A stretch of 64,000 nt of DNA from Polaribacter sp. IC073 (GTDB lineage Bacteria; Bacteroidota; Bacteroidia; Flavobacteriales; Flavobacteriaceae): the NCBI RefSeq assembly GCF_007997075.1, contig NZ_VORS01000003.1:1-64000 (forward strand). Reading direction: 5' to 3'. The position numbers were made by a program, and so were the translations under genes. How positions within the stretch are numbered: the first letter of the stretch is position 1; the number at the start of each line of letters is the position of its first letter. The notes below the pieces were generated by a model. It searched no databases. It saw only the letters and a program-made list of their open reading frames with translations, and was not told the origin of the DNA. This document shows positions 26,870-36,888 of this stretch, one piece after another.

Positions 26870-29383
26870 ATGACATCCAACAACTTTGGCATAAATGGTT
26901 TAACGGATGAACAGGTACTTCTTGCAAGGAAAAAATTTGGAAAGAACATATTAAATTACAAGCAAGAAAATACTGTTTTAGATGCCATAAAAAATTTGGC
27001 AAAAGAGCCGATGATTATTTTATTATTGGTTGCGGCTCTAATTTACTTTGTAAGTGGAGAAATAGGCGATGGTATTTTTCTTTTGTCCGCAATACTTATC
27101 GTTTCGACTCTTTCTTTATTTCAAGATTCTAGAAGCCGTAATGCTTTGCAAAAACTAAAAAACCTAACACAACCCAACTGCAAAGTAATTAGGAACGGTA
27201 AAACGATAGCAATAAAAAGTGAAGACTTAGTAGTTGGCGATAGTTTAATTGTAGAAGAAGGCACTTCTATTACAGCCGATGGAATTATTATTCACTCCAA
27301 CGACTTCTCTGTAAATGAATCTATACTTACTGGCGAATCGTTCTCTGTTTTTAAAGACCAATCGATGGAAGATAATTTTATCTTTAAAGGGACTACCGTT
27401 GCTAGCGGTTTAGCCATTGCAACCATTACAAATATCGGCAACGAAACCAAGTTAGGGAAAATTGGCATAAGCCTTGAAAGCATTAAGGAAGAGAAAACAC
27501 CATTAGAGTTACAAATAAACAATTTTGTAAAAAAGATGGTAATTGTTGGTGCCATAGTTTTTATAGTGGTTTGGGCTATCAATTATTTTCATTCCTACAA
27601 TTTTTTAGATAGTTTGCTAAAGGCGCTTACGTTGGCAATGAGTATTTTACCAGAAGAAATTCCGATGGCATTTACCACATTTATGGCGATTGGTGCTTGG
27701 CGTTTAATGAAAATGGGAATTGTAGTTAAACAAATGAAAACAGTAGAAACATTGGGTTCTGCCACAGTTATTTGCATTGATAAAACAGGAACAATTACCG
27801 AAAACCAAATGAGTTTGGCTAAAGTATTTTCGTTGAAAACGCAAAAAATTGTTAATCCAGATGAAGCGAATGACGATGAAAAAAACTTAATAAAAACAGC
27901 CATGTGGGCAAGCGAGCCTATTCCATTCGACCCAATGGAAGTCGCTTTGCATAAGGCTTATGGTGATTTATATACAGAGGATGAGCGACCAAATTTTAAA
28001 TTAATTCACGAATATCCGTTGAAAGGAAAGCCCCCCATGATGACACATATTTTTGAAAATAATTCTGGCATAAGAATAATAGCAGCCAAAGGTGCGCCCG
28101 AAGCATTGATGGCTGTTTCTAGTGTATCAAAAGAAGAAATACAGCAAATTGAAAAAGCCATACAAACCATAACTAGTAAAGGATACAGAGTGTTAGGAGT
28201 TGGTGAAAGTAGTTTTACAGGCAGTGATTTCCCTAAAACACAACAAGAATTTCAATTTAAATTTAAAGGAATTGTCGCTTTTTATGACCCTCCAAAAAAG
28301 AATATAGAAACCGTTTTAAATCATTTTTATCAAGCAGGAATTAGAGTAAAAATAATAACGGGTGACAATGCAGAAACAACCACTGCCATTGCCAAACAAA
28401 TTGCATTTAAAGGATTTGAACATAGTATGAGTGGAGATGAACTCATGCAATTGTCGGATTTTGAATTGCAGGAAAAAGTGATGAATACGAACGTTTTTAC
28501 GAGGATGTATCCTGAAGCTAAATTAAGAATCATAAATACCTTAAAGTCTCAAGATCAAATTGTAGCAATGATAGGAGATGGTGTAAATGATGGACCCGCT
28601 TTAAAAGCAGCACACATTGGTATTGCCATGGGAAAGAAAGGAACAGAAATAGCAAAACAAGCAGCTTCATTAATTTTATTAGAAGATGATCTGTCTAAAA
28701 TGGTGGATGCTGTTGCTATGGGTAGAAGAATTTATACCAATCTAAAAAAAGCAATTCAATATATTATATCTATCCACATACCTATTATCCTGACCGTTTT
28801 TATACCATTGGCATTGGGTTGGGTTTATCCAAATATCTTTTCCCCAATACACATCATTTTTTTAGAATTGATAATGGGACCAACCTGTTCTATCATTTTT
28901 GAAAATGAACCCATGGAGAAAAACTCGATGTCTCAAAAGCCACGACCTTTTACAACTACTTTTTTCAACAAGAAAGAGTTAACAACAAGCATAATTCAAG
29001 GGGTAGCCATAACTGTAGGAACTTTATTTGCCTACCAATATTCGGTTTACCAATCTTTTGATGAAACGCTTACTAGAACAATCGTATTTACTGTTTTAAT
29101 AACAGCTAATATATTTTTAACGCTTGTGAATCGTTCTTTTTACTATTCAATTTTCACTACTTTAAGATACAAAAATAAGTTGGTTTTCCTCATTATTGCC
29201 ATTACCTTCATTATTTCGGGATTATTAATATTTGTACCACCATTAGCAAACTTTTTTGAGTTTGAGAAACTTACTTTTTTACAGTTACTTATTAGTATTG
29301 GAATCGGTTTTATATCAGTAATTTGGTACGAATTAGTAAAAATAAAGATAAGGTTAAAAAATAAAGTCAACAACACAATCTAA
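26870..29383 (+). CDS. P-type ATPase, PEEIP-type cation pump
   Basis: The 837-aa protein has the A-domain motif TGES (154-157), phosphorylation site D304 in ICIDKTGTITEN, hinge motif MIGDGVNDGPALKAA and 8-10 membrane helices. The M4 helix reads PEEIPMAFTTF (261-265 PEEIP), different from the PEGLP of calcium SERCA-type pumps, PPxLP of others, and CPC of heavy-metal pumps. This puts it in a less studied P2-like branch often annotated as Ca2+ pumps. The ion is not established. Coupling to nnrD suggests action under energy stress. Confidence 0.85.
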   Translation: MTSNNFGINGLTDEQVLLARKKFGKNILNYKQENTVLDAIKNLAKEPMIILLLVAALIYFVSGEIGDGIFLLSAILIVSTLSLFQDSRSRNALQKLKNLTQPNCKVIRNGKTIAIKSEDLVVGDSLIVEEGTSITADGIIIHSNDFSVNESILTGESFSVFKDQSMEDNFIFKGTTVASGLAIATITNIGNETKLGKIGISLESIKEEKTPLELQINNFVKKMVIVGAIVFIVVWAINYFHSYNFLDSLLKALTLAMSILPEEIPMAFTTFMAIGAWRLMKMGIVVKQMKTVETLGSATVICIDKTGTITENQMSLAKVFSLKTQKIVNPDEANDDEKNLIKTAMWASEPIPFDPMEVALHKAYGDLYTEDERPNFKLIHEYPLKGKPPMMTHIFENNSGIRIIAAKGAPEALMAVSSVSKEEIQQIEKAIQTITSKGYRVLGVGESSFTGSDFPKTQQEFQFKFKGIVAFYDPPKKNIETVLNHFYQAGIRVKIITGDNAETTTAIAKQIAFKGFEHSMSGDELMQLSDFELQEKVMNTNVFTRMYPEAKLRIINTLKSQDQIVAMIGDGVNDGPALKAAHIGIAMGKKGTEIAKQAASLILLEDDLSKMVDAVAMGRRIYTNLKKAIQYIISIHIPIILTVFIPLALGWVYPNIFSPIHIIFLELIMGPTCSIIFENEPMEKNSMSQKPRPFTTTFFNKKELTTSIIQGVAITVGTLFAYQYSVYQSFDETLTRTIVFTVLITANIFLTLVNRSFYYSIFTTLRYKNKLVFLIIAITFIISGLLIFVPPLANFFEFEKLTFLQLLISIGIGFISVIWYELVKIKIRLKNKVNNTI

Positions 29384-29520
29384 TTCCTTTTGATAATAGT
29401 TTTGCATTGCCAGTCTTTAAGAATGGTACTATAAATTATATAGCCAATAGGAGTAATAGTCTAAATTGATTTGAGTAATTTTGCAAAAAATATTTAGAAT
29501 AATTACAACAACTCACGCTC

Positions 29521-30174
29521 ATGCAAAATCAGAATTCAAATTTAAATTCACAAATTAATAAAGAACTTGTAAATAGTATCGTACATGGTTTCGGAATTAT
29601 TTTTGGTATTGTTTCTATTCCCATTCTAATAGCATTTGCTATTAAAAGTGATAATACTTCTGGTATTATTGGTGCGGCCATATATGGGTTTTGCTTTTTA
29701 CAGCTTTTTACTTTTTCTACACTTTACCACGGAATTCAGCATATTCAGGCAAAACGCACACTAGAAATCCTAGACCATATTAGTATTTATTTCTTAATAG
29801 CGGGAACCTATACGCCGTTTTTATTGATGTATATGGATAATTCTTTTGGTATTACACTGCTATCGGTTTTGTGGGGACTTACGGCATTGGGAATTATTTA
29901 TAATATTTTTTTTACAGGAAAATGGAAGGTTATTTCTACATTAATTTACATAGCAATGGGATGTATTATGGTTGTTGGCGGACGTACTTTTTTTGAAAGT
30001 ATTCCTATTAATATCCTTACGATGCTTCTAATTGGGTGCGGACTTTATCTTATAGGTGTTATTTTTTACTTATGGAAAAAATACCCTTACAACCATGCGG
30101 TATGGCATTTTTTTGTACTTGCAGCTGCTGTTTGCCATTACGTAGCTATTTTATTGGCAGTGGCATCTAATTGA
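29521..30174 (+). CDS. Hemolysin III / PAQR family membrane protein
   Basis: The 217-aa protein has seven membrane helices and the family's conserved residues: NSIVHGFGIIFGIVSI in helix 1, FSTLYHGIQH, LEILDHISIYFLIAGTYTPF and the final HAVWHFFVLAAAVCHY with histidines that would bind zinc. PAQR proteins are candidate metal-dependent lipid hydrolases; the haemolysin name is historical. It ends the same-strand series that begins at the release-factor-like gene, 137 bp after the P-type ATPase. Confidence 0.85.
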   Translation: MQNQNSNLNSQINKELVNSIVHGFGIIFGIVSIPILIAFAIKSDNTSGIIGAAIYGFCFLQLFTFSTLYHGIQHIQAKRTLEILDHISIYFLIAGTYTPFLLMYMDNSFGITLLSVLWGLTALGIIYNIFFTGKWKVISTLIYIAMGCIMVVGGRTFFESIPINILTMLLIGCGLYLIGVIFYLWKKYPYNHAVWHFFVLAAAVCHYVAILLAVASN

Positions 30175-30342
30175 TCCTAAAATGAATTCGATTTTTTTTA
30201 GAAGATGAAGTTCAAATTCAATAATAACTTAAAACTTTTATTTTTTTAACCAGAATCTACGCTTTTTATAAAGATTTTTAACTCTCTTAAATCAGCATGT
30301 TAATTTAAATGACAGTTTACAAATAAGGAATGATTAGAAAAA

Positions 30343-30729
30343 TTATATGAGTATAATTCTGTAAGCAATATTAAGTAAAAATAACCCTGTAAAAAACAGT
30401 AAGGCATATATAACTTGCACCAACTTAATATTTATAATTTGTAGCGCAGCAACCGCATTCTTTGGTATTACAAATAAAGATAGGCCTATAAATAGAGATG
30501 TCCACCCAATGAGTGTAATAAGAAGTTTGTAGTTAAATTCCCAAATATTATGAAATAAAATATTCAGCAATCCCATAATAATAGAAATAAAGGATGCCAT
30601 TATTAGAAATTTTTCATCGTGCAAATCTTTTATAATTTGCTTACTTCGTCTCGGATTAAAGGTTAATATAAAAAAGAAAATAAGAAGATACCATCCCCAA
30701 AACTTTGCTAAAAAAATTGAATTGTCCAT
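30343..30729 (-). CDS. Small four-helix inner-membrane protein
   Basis: The 128-aa product has about four hydrophobic helices and the segment ISIIMGLLNILFHNIWEFNYKLLITLIGWTSL, a pattern (G-L-x-x-x-L-F-H-N-x-W) seen in a widespread family of uncharacterised membrane proteins. It follows the DAACS symporter gene by 65 bp on the same strand. Function unknown. Confidence 0.6.
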   Translation of the reverse strand: MDNSIFLAKFWGWYLLIFFFILTFNPRRSKQIIKDLHDEKFLIMASFISIIMGLLNILFHNIWEFNYKLLITLIGWTSLFIGLSLFVIPKNAVAALQIINIKLVQVIYALLFFTGLFLLNIAYRIILI

Positions 30730-30794
30730 GATTTATGATGTTTTACGTTTATTAATTTAAAAAGGTCTTATTACTCTTATAGATTACTAGTAAT

Positions 30795-32123
30795 TTAACT
30801 GTCGTTAATAATTACCTCAGTATTTAATTTGGTTCCATAAAATTTATCAAATATGATACAGGCTGTTAAATCTCCAGTCACATTAACAGCAGTTCTAAAC
30901 ATTCCTAAAATACGATCTATTCCTATTATAATAATTAAACCATCTATAGGAATGCCAGCACTCTGTAATACCGATGCAAGAATAATAACGCCTCCTCCAG
31001 GAATTGCTGGTGTTCCTATAGAGGCAGCCACAACGGTAAAAGTAATTAGAAGCAAACTCATTATAGATAATTCCACACCATAAGCTTGTGCCATAAATAT
31101 GGTTGTAATGCATTGAAATAGTGCGGTTCCATCCATATTTATGGTGGCACCAACAGGAATAATGAAATCACTAATATTAGAAGAAACCCCTAATTTCTCA
31201 TCAGCTGTTTTCATAGAAAGTGGCATCACAGCTGCAGAACTAGCAGTAGAAAATGCCAATAGTTGAGGTTCTCTTATCGCTTTTAAGAATTTAAATGGAT
31301 TTTTATTGGTGATTATTAAAATGAGTATTAAATAGAATGCTAATAGAAGAATTAGGCCCAGCATAACAACAAACATATAATACCCCAAACCAAGAAATAT
31401 TTCTATACTTGTTCTAGATAATAAAGCTGCCATCAAACCAAAAACTGCATACGGCACCAGCATCATCGCCCACGATACTACAATCATACATATTTTCTGA
31501 ATTGCCTCAGAGAAACGAATAATAGGCTTCGCTGTTTCAGAACGAAGTTGGGTAATTGCGACGCCAATGATAATGGTAAAAATTACTACACCTAACATTT
31601 CTCCTGTTAAAATAGATTCCATTGGATTATTTGGAATAAGGTTTGATATTGCATTTGGAATGTTCGCAATAAGATCTGTTTGTTCATCTGGTATTATTTG
31701 ACTTTTACCACTATTTGGAAATCCGCCTAACTCAAAAATATATTGACCGGGTTTTAGAATAAGTGTTACTACCAAACCAATTGTGATGGCAATGGTGGTT
31801 GTGAAAATAAAATAGAGTAGCAATCGAAGTCCGAAGGTTTTCAGATTTTCAGACGTGTTCCCTACAATTCCTGTAATAATAGATGTAAATATCAACGGAA
31901 TCATAATCATTTGAACGAGCCTCATAAAAATTTTTCCTGGCAAGTCAAGCCAATCAGCAATTCGCAAACTAGAAGTTTCAGAAAGAAACCCTGCAGATGG
32001 ATTCAGTATTATCCCTATCGCTGCCCCTAAAAGGAGTCCGATAATTACTTTAAGCCATAAGCGCCCTTTGATAAGGCGATCTAAATGAAACGATAATTTG
32101 TTAAGAGATCTAAATTCTATCAT
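30795..32123 (-). CDS. Dicarboxylate/amino acid:cation symporter (DAACS)
   Basis: The 442-aa inner-membrane carrier has the GltP/DctA hallmarks: the serine-rich re-entrant loop FSTASSAAVMPLS, the substrate-binding NMDGTALFQ motif (GATINMDGTALFQ), and the second loop ASIGTPAIPGGGVIILASVLQ. It imports glutamate, aspartate or C4-dicarboxylates with protons or sodium. It is encoded 11 bp after the VIT1-type gene and shares its promoter. Confidence 0.9.
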   Translation of the reverse strand: MIEFRSLNKLSFHLDRLIKGRLWLKVIIGLLLGAAIGIILNPSAGFLSETSSLRIADWLDLPGKIFMRLVQMIMIPLIFTSIITGIVGNTSENLKTFGLRLLLYFIFTTTIAITIGLVVTLILKPGQYIFELGGFPNSGKSQIIPDEQTDLIANIPNAISNLIPNNPMESILTGEMLGVVIFTIIIGVAITQLRSETAKPIIRFSEAIQKICMIVVSWAMMLVPYAVFGLMAALLSRTSIEIFLGLGYYMFVVMLGLILLLAFYLILILIITNKNPFKFLKAIREPQLLAFSTASSAAVMPLSMKTADEKLGVSSNISDFIIPVGATINMDGTALFQCITTIFMAQAYGVELSIMSLLLITFTVVAASIGTPAIPGGGVIILASVLQSAGIPIDGLIIIIGIDRILGMFRTAVNVTGDLTACIIFDKFYGTKLNTEVIINDS

Positions 32124-32134
32124 AGTTTAATTCC

Positions 32135-32851
32135 CTAGCCAACATTCACATTAAACAGGTACCCAACCAAAGCCGTTAATCCCATTGCAACCGTTCCCCA
32201 AAAAGTAATTCTCAAAACAGCTTTTGTAATACTCGAACCGCCTGTTTTTGCAGACAAACCACCTAAAATAATTAGAAATAAAATTGCAAAACCGTACAAA
32301 TAATATTCCATGCTTTTTAGTGGGAAAAAAATTACCACAAAAAAAGGAAGCAATCCACCAATAGTAAATGCTGCTCCAGAAGCTAAAGCTGCTTGTATTG
32401 GTTTGGCTTGACTTATTTCATTTATTCCTAACTCATCTCTTACATGAGCAGCCAGAGCATCGTGCTCTGTAAACTCTTTGGCAACAATTAGGGCTGTTTC
32501 TTTTTTAAGGCCTCTCTTTTCATAAATTTCTGCCAACCGTTGTAATTCAATTTCTGGCATTTCTGCTAATTCAATTTTCTCTCTTTCAATATCTGCATTT
32601 TCAACATCTGTTTGAGAACTTACAGATACGTATTCTCCTGCAGCCATAGATAACGCTCCAGCTACCAATCCTGCTAAAGTGGCTAAAACAATAGGGTCTC
32701 TTATATTGCTAGCAGCTGCAACACCAATTGCAATACTTGCCGTTGATAAAATGCCATCATTTGCACCAAGAACCGCAGCCCTTAACCAATTACTGCGGTG
32801 TATGTAATGGCTGTCTAAATAATCGTCCAATGTATCTGAGTTCTTGTTCAT
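32135..32851 (-). CDS. VIT1/CCC1-type Fe2+/Mn2+ transporter
   Basis: The 238-aa product has the VIT family start RAAVLGANDGILSTASIAIGVAAAS, the AAGEYVSVSSQTDVENADIEREK loop containing the acidic cytoplasmic metal-binding helices, and five membrane helices. VIT1/CCC1 proteins export ferrous iron or manganese from the cytoplasm in exchange for protons. It begins a VIT1-symporter unit behind an FNR-like box promoter, in line with a need to handle ferrous iron when oxygen is low. Confidence 0.9.
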   Translation of the reverse strand: MNKNSDTLDDYLDSHYIHRSNWLRAAVLGANDGILSTASIAIGVAAASNIRDPIVLATLAGLVAGALSMAAGEYVSVSSQTDVENADIEREKIELAEMPEIELQRLAEIYEKRGLKKETALIVAKEFTEHDALAAHVRDELGINEISQAKPIQAALASGAAFTIGGLLPFFVVIFFPLKSMEYYLYGFAILFLIILGGLSAKTGGSSITKAVLRITFWGTVAMGLTALVGYLFNVNVG

Positions 32852-32935
32852 CCTATTATTTATTGTTTTTTTTTAAAGGAAGAATATGTGTGAGATTGAA
32901 TTTAAAATTGCTTTTCATCCTATAAAACATGAGTA

Positions 32936-32978
32936 TAAAAATACCATTTAACTATAAATAGTACTATGATAAATATCA
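32936..32978 (-). promoter_or_regulatory. FNR-like box promoter of the VIT1/DAACS unit
   Basis: Box TGATAAATATCA (32967-32978), 23 bp, then TATTTTTA read leftward (32943-32936). Its -7 sequence is identical to that of the divergent mla promoter. Confidence 0.75.
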
Positions 32979-32990
32979 GTTCGTATAACA

Positions 32991-33033
32991 TGACCAAGGT
33001 CATATATTGTTACTATAAGTTGCTTTATTTTTA
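32991..33033 (+). promoter_or_regulatory. FNR-like box promoter of mlaEFD
   Basis: Box TGACCAAGGTCA (32991-33002, in the near-perfect palindrome ATGACC-AA-GGTCAT), 23 bp, then TATTTTTA (33026-33033). The expected transcription start is only a few bases before the GTG of mlaE, so the message may be almost leaderless. Confidence 0.75.
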
Positions 33034-33045
33034 ACTCCTAATAAT

Positions 33046-33837
33046 GTGTACAGATTGAGTAAAAAAAATACGATCACAACAAAAGCTAAACTCTTTTTAG
33101 ATGAGGTGGGAGATATAACATATTTCGCCATTCGTTTTTTTAGAGAAGTCTTTACGTCTCCGTTTGAACGGAAAGAGTTTTTAAGACAATGTTACCAAAT
33201 GGGTAACCGGTCTTTAGTGTTGGTTGGTGTTACGGGTTTTATTTTAGGCTTGGTTTTTACACTGCAATCTAGACCTACACTTGCAGAGTTAGGTGCAACC
33301 TCTTGGATGCCATCTATGGTAAGTTTATCAATAGTAAGAGAAATTGGACCCGTTATTTTTGCGCTCATATGTGCAGGAAGAATTGGTTCTGGCATTGGTG
33401 CAGAATTGGGGTCGATGAAAGTAACAGAGCAAATAGATGCAATGGAAGTTTCTGGTACAAACCCTTTTAAATATTTAGTAGTTACACGTATTTTGGCAAC
33501 TACATTAATGCTTCCGTTGCTGATTCTTATGGGAGATGCAATTGCCTTATTTGGGTCTGCAATTATAGAAAATTTAAAAGGAGAAGTCTCCTACCTATTG
33601 TACTTTAATAAAGTGTTTGATGCCCTACAATTTAGTGATTTGCTACCAGCAACTATAAAGTCTTTTTTCTTTGGTTTTGTTATTGGTTTGATAGGTTGCT
33701 ATAAAGGTTATAATTGCTCTAAGGGTACAGTAGGAGTTGGAAAGGCGTCTAATGATGCTGTTGTCTATACATCAATGTTACTTTTTGTGATTGATTTTAT
33801 TGCCGTATTTATTACAGATATTTTTTTTGAAATATGA
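33046..33837 (+). CDS. mlaE: MlaE-type lipid transport permease
   Basis: The 263-aa inner-membrane permease has the MlaE signature VREIGPVIFALICAGRIGSGIGAELGSMKVTEQIDAMEVSG. Together with MlaF and MlaD it moves phospholipids between the inner and outer membranes. The best start is GTG at 33046; TTG at 33055 is an alternative that leaves a slightly longer leader. It overlaps mlaF by 4 bp. Confidence 0.9.
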   Translation: MYRLSKKNTITTKAKLFLDEVGDITYFAIRFFREVFTSPFERKEFLRQCYQMGNRSLVLVGVTGFILGLVFTLQSRPTLAELGATSWMPSMVSLSIVREIGPVIFALICAGRIGSGIGAELGSMKVTEQIDAMEVSGTNPFKYLVVTRILATTLMLPLLILMGDAIALFGSAIIENLKGEVSYLLYFNKVFDALQFSDLLPATIKSFFFGFVIGLIGCYKGYNCSKGTVGVGKASNDAVVYTSMLLFVIDFIAVFITDIFFEI

Positions 33838-34589
33838 AAGAAACAAAAGAGAACATACACCCCGTTTTAGAAATTAAAAACCTCTACAAAAGCTTTGGAG
33901 ACAACCATGTACTTAATGGTTTTAATTTAAAACTATATAAAGGAGAAAACTTGGTAATAATGGGTAAATCTGGGTCTGGTAAATCTGTTATGATAAAATG
34001 TTTGGTAGGATTGCTAGAGGCAGATAGCGGAAGTATCACTATTAAAGGTTTAGATATTTTAAAGTTAGGACGCAAAGAACTAGATGTATTAAGAACAGAA
34101 ATCGGATTTTTATTTCAAGGAAGTGCCTTGTATGATTCTATGACGGTGCGAGAAAATTTAGAATTTCCGTTGCGCAGAAATCGAGATAAAGTTGATGCTA
34201 CCCAAACAACCGAAGCATTGGTAAAAGAAGCATTAGAAAATGTTGGCTTGGGAAAAGCAATCGATTTAATGCCCTCTGAACTTTCTGGCGGAATGAAACG
34301 GCGAGTGGCCTTGGCTAGAGCTTTAATTTTAAAACCTAAAATTATTTTATATGATGAACCTACCACAGGCCTGGATCCAATTACAGCAAAAGAAATTATC
34401 GAGTTAATGCGAACGATTCAAAACACCTATAAAACATCCTCTTTAATTATTACGCATGATGTAGATTGCGCCAGAGTAATTAGCAACCGAATGATTTTAT
34501 TGGTAGATGGAATTAATTATGTAGAAGGAACTTTTGAAGAACTTTCTAAATCTAAAGACCTAAAAGTTAAAGCCTTTTTTAAAAATTAA
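33834..34589 (+). CDS. mlaF: MlaF-type ABC ATPase
   Basis: The 251-aa ATPase has Walker A GKSGSGKS, signature LSGGMKRRVALARAL, Walker B IILYDEPTTGLDP and switch His in ITHDVD. The variant LSGGMKRR is typical of MlaF. The start overlaps the mlaE stop and the stop lies 5 bp before mlaD. Confidence 0.9.
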   Translation: MKETKENIHPVLEIKNLYKSFGDNHVLNGFNLKLYKGENLVIMGKSGSGKSVMIKCLVGLLEADSGSITIKGLDILKLGRKELDVLRTEIGFLFQGSALYDSMTVRENLEFPLRRNRDKVDATQTTEALVKEALENVGLGKAIDLMPSELSGGMKRRVALARALILKPKIILYDEPTTGLDPITAKEIIELMRTIQNTYKTSSLIITHDVDCARVISNRMILLVDGINYVEGTFEELSKSKDLKVKAFFKN

Positions 34590-34594
34590 ATACG

Positions 34595-35593
34595 ATGAAA
34601 AAATTAGCTTCTCATAAAATTCGCGTTGGTTTATTTGTAGTCCTTGGCACTGGTATTCTACTAACCGCACTTTATTTTATTGGTAATAGACAGCATATTT
34701 TTAGTAAAAACCTACAACTGTATGCTGTATTTCAAAATGTAAACGGATTACAATTGGGTAATAATGTTCGCTATTCTGGTATAAATGTAGGTACAGTTAG
34801 TAGTATTGAAATGATAAACAATAAAGAAATTATTGTACAAATGATGGTTGAAGAAAAAACAGGTGCATTCATTAAAAAAGATGCAATTGCAAGTATAGGA
34901 TCAGACGGGTTGGTGGGAAGTATGGTCATTAATATTATTCCTGGTAAAGAGAATTTACAACCAGTTATTTCTACAGACACCATTACATCCTATAGTAAAA
35001 TTGGTACAGATGATATGTTAACTACACTTAATGTAACCAATGAAAACGCAGCTTTGTTAACGGCTGGTTTATTAAAAATTACCAATAAAATTTTAAAAGG
35101 AGAAGGCGCATTAGGTGCTTTAATTACAGACTCGTTACTAACTAAAGACATTCGTGCTACGTTAATAAATCTAAAACAAACTACAAATGGTGCCAATAGA
35201 CTTATAGGTTCTTTGAACTCTAAGTTTTCAAAAATAGATATGAAAGAAAGTGCTGTAGGTGTTTTATTAACAGATACCATTGTTGGAAACCAAGCCAAGA
35301 ATGTGTTTTTACAATTAGAGAATTCGAGTGTTAAAATTTCTGAAGCAACAAAAACGCTTAATGAAATGATTTCTAAAATATCTACTACCGAAAACACTTT
35401 TAACTACCTCACAAAAGATGAAATGCTACCAAAAATAATAGATTCAACAATGGTGGAAATTAAAGAAGCTTCTAAAAAATTGAATGAAAATATGGAAGCA
35501 TTGAAACATAATTTCTTTTTTAGAGGTTATTTTAAAAAACAAGCTAGAATAGAAAAAAGAAAGAAAAAAGCACTAGAGAAAAATAAGAATTGA
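34595..35593 (+). CDS. mlaD: MlaD-type MCE-domain protein
   Basis: The 332-aa product has one N-terminal membrane helix (VGLFVVLGTGILLTALYFIG) and an MCE domain (about 40-120, NVNGLQLGNNVRYSGINVGTV), followed by a long helical tail ending in a Lys/Arg-rich segment. MlaD forms a periplasmic hexamer that collects lipids for the MlaEF core. The operon has no mlaB or mlaC, as is common in Bacteroidota. Confidence 0.9.
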   Translation: MKKLASHKIRVGLFVVLGTGILLTALYFIGNRQHIFSKNLQLYAVFQNVNGLQLGNNVRYSGINVGTVSSIEMINNKEIIVQMMVEEKTGAFIKKDAIASIGSDGLVGSMVINIIPGKENLQPVISTDTITSYSKIGTDDMLTTLNVTNENAALLTAGLLKITNKILKGEGALGALITDSLLTKDIRATLINLKQTTNGANRLIGSLNSKFSKIDMKESAVGVLLTDTIVGNQAKNVFLQLENSSVKISEATKTLNEMISKISTTENTFNYLTKDEMLPKIIDSTMVEIKEASKKLNENMEALKHNFFFRGYFKKQARIEKRKKKALEKNKN

Positions 35594-36123
35594 ATATTTA
35601 CAAAAAAGCTTGAAAAGGAATTCTCATTTAGAAAAGTAAAGTAGTTTTCTACAAGCCCTAACTGACATTTAATTTCTTAATTGGCATTTATAAAATAATT
35701 TAATGAACGTAACGTCTGTAAAATGTTAGAATGGTACACTAAAGCATCTGGTGAAAAAAATAATAAGCGTAAATAATGATGTATTTTGTTTTAATTGAAA
35801 TGTTCTCACTACAAAAAATTCTGAAAAACAAATTTTACTAGAACTAATAGCACGCGTTATCCGTTTTAGTTTTCTAAAAATCATATTAAGTGTTAGACTT
35901 TTAAGCCTGATGTATCGACCTCTTTTTTTTTAATAGTAATTACAAACAACATTAATGGCAGTTTGCTTATGTGCTGTTCTAGGACTCCTATCATTTTATT
36001 TCATCAATGCAAACATCCAAAGGATTTTAAAAAATCTATGAATTCGCAACAAAAAATAACGGGATTGTTCTGATATTCTATAAATAAAACTGAAGGATTC
36101 TTAAAAAATTGACTGGGTATTCA
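35594..36123. other. Gene-free intergenic region between convergent mlaD and patatin genes
   Basis: About 530 bp of AT-rich DNA with no open frame that looks coding and no FNR-like box. No strong terminator hairpin was seen. It separates convergent units, so no promoter is expected. Confidence 0.6.
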
Positions 36124-36879
36124 TCAATTATTATAATCTTCTAATGATTTTAGCGCTGCTTCATAGCCAATTTCAAAAATAGTATCTATATTTTTTAGAT
36201 TGAACATACCAAATTTCTCGAGCTCTTTTGGATTTATTAAAATGTCTACTTCTTTAAACTTGTGCTTGCATTGACTTTCAAAACTAATACTATAAGCCCT
36301 ATTAGCTACTTGATAAGAATGTTTTAATTCTTCTTTGGTAATATTCTGTAAAGAGTTTACATAAACACCTATTGTTGTATCACATTTATTCTTAATGTGC
36401 TCAACAGGAAAATTATTTAAAACGCCACCATCTACATAAACAATATTGTTAATAGTTACGGGAGTAAATAACCCTGGAAATGCAGCAGATGCTAATATTG
36501 GTTTTATGAGTTCGCCACTATTAAATACTATTTCAGATCCTTCAATAAGATTTGTGGCAGGAATATAGAGTTGCTTTTTTAGACTTCTAAAATTATCTTC
36601 AATAAAGAAAGGTAATAGATCTTTATAAAACTTATTGGTATCTATAAAACCAGGTTTGTTATAAGCATAACGATTGTAATCAAATATAGGAATCTCCTTA
36701 AAAAAATTTAAGATACTACGCCAAGAATGGCCAGCAGCAAATAAAGATCCTACGATAGCACCTGCACTTGTTCCTGCAATATGGGTAATATCTATCTTGT
36801 GCTCTTCTAATGCTTTTAGTGCACCTATATGTGCAATGCCACGTGCACCTCCACCAGATAAAACCAATCCTGTATACAT
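36124..36879 (-). CDS. Patatin-like phospholipase (RssA type)
   Basis: The 251-aa hydrolase shows the complete patatin catalytic set: oxyanion hole SGGGARGIAHIGAL, nucleophile Ser in GTSAGAIVG and catalytic Asp in VDGGVLNNFP. It lacks a signal peptide and probably releases fatty acids from phospholipids at the cytoplasmic membrane. It follows the WG-repeat gene by 9 bp and is read from that gene's promoter. Confidence 0.9.
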   Translation of the reverse strand: MYTGLVLSGGGARGIAHIGALKALEEHKIDITHIAGTSAGAIVGSLFAAGHSWRSILNFFKEIPIFDYNRYAYNKPGFIDTNKFYKDLLPFFIEDNFRSLKKQLYIPATNLIEGSEIVFNSGELIKPILASAAFPGLFTPVTINNIVYVDGGVLNNFPVEHIKNKCDTTIGVYVNSLQNITKEELKHSYQVANRAYSISFESQCKHKFKEVDILINPKELEKFGMFNLKNIDTIFEIGYEAALKSLEDYNN

Positions 36880-36888
36880 TGTAAACTA

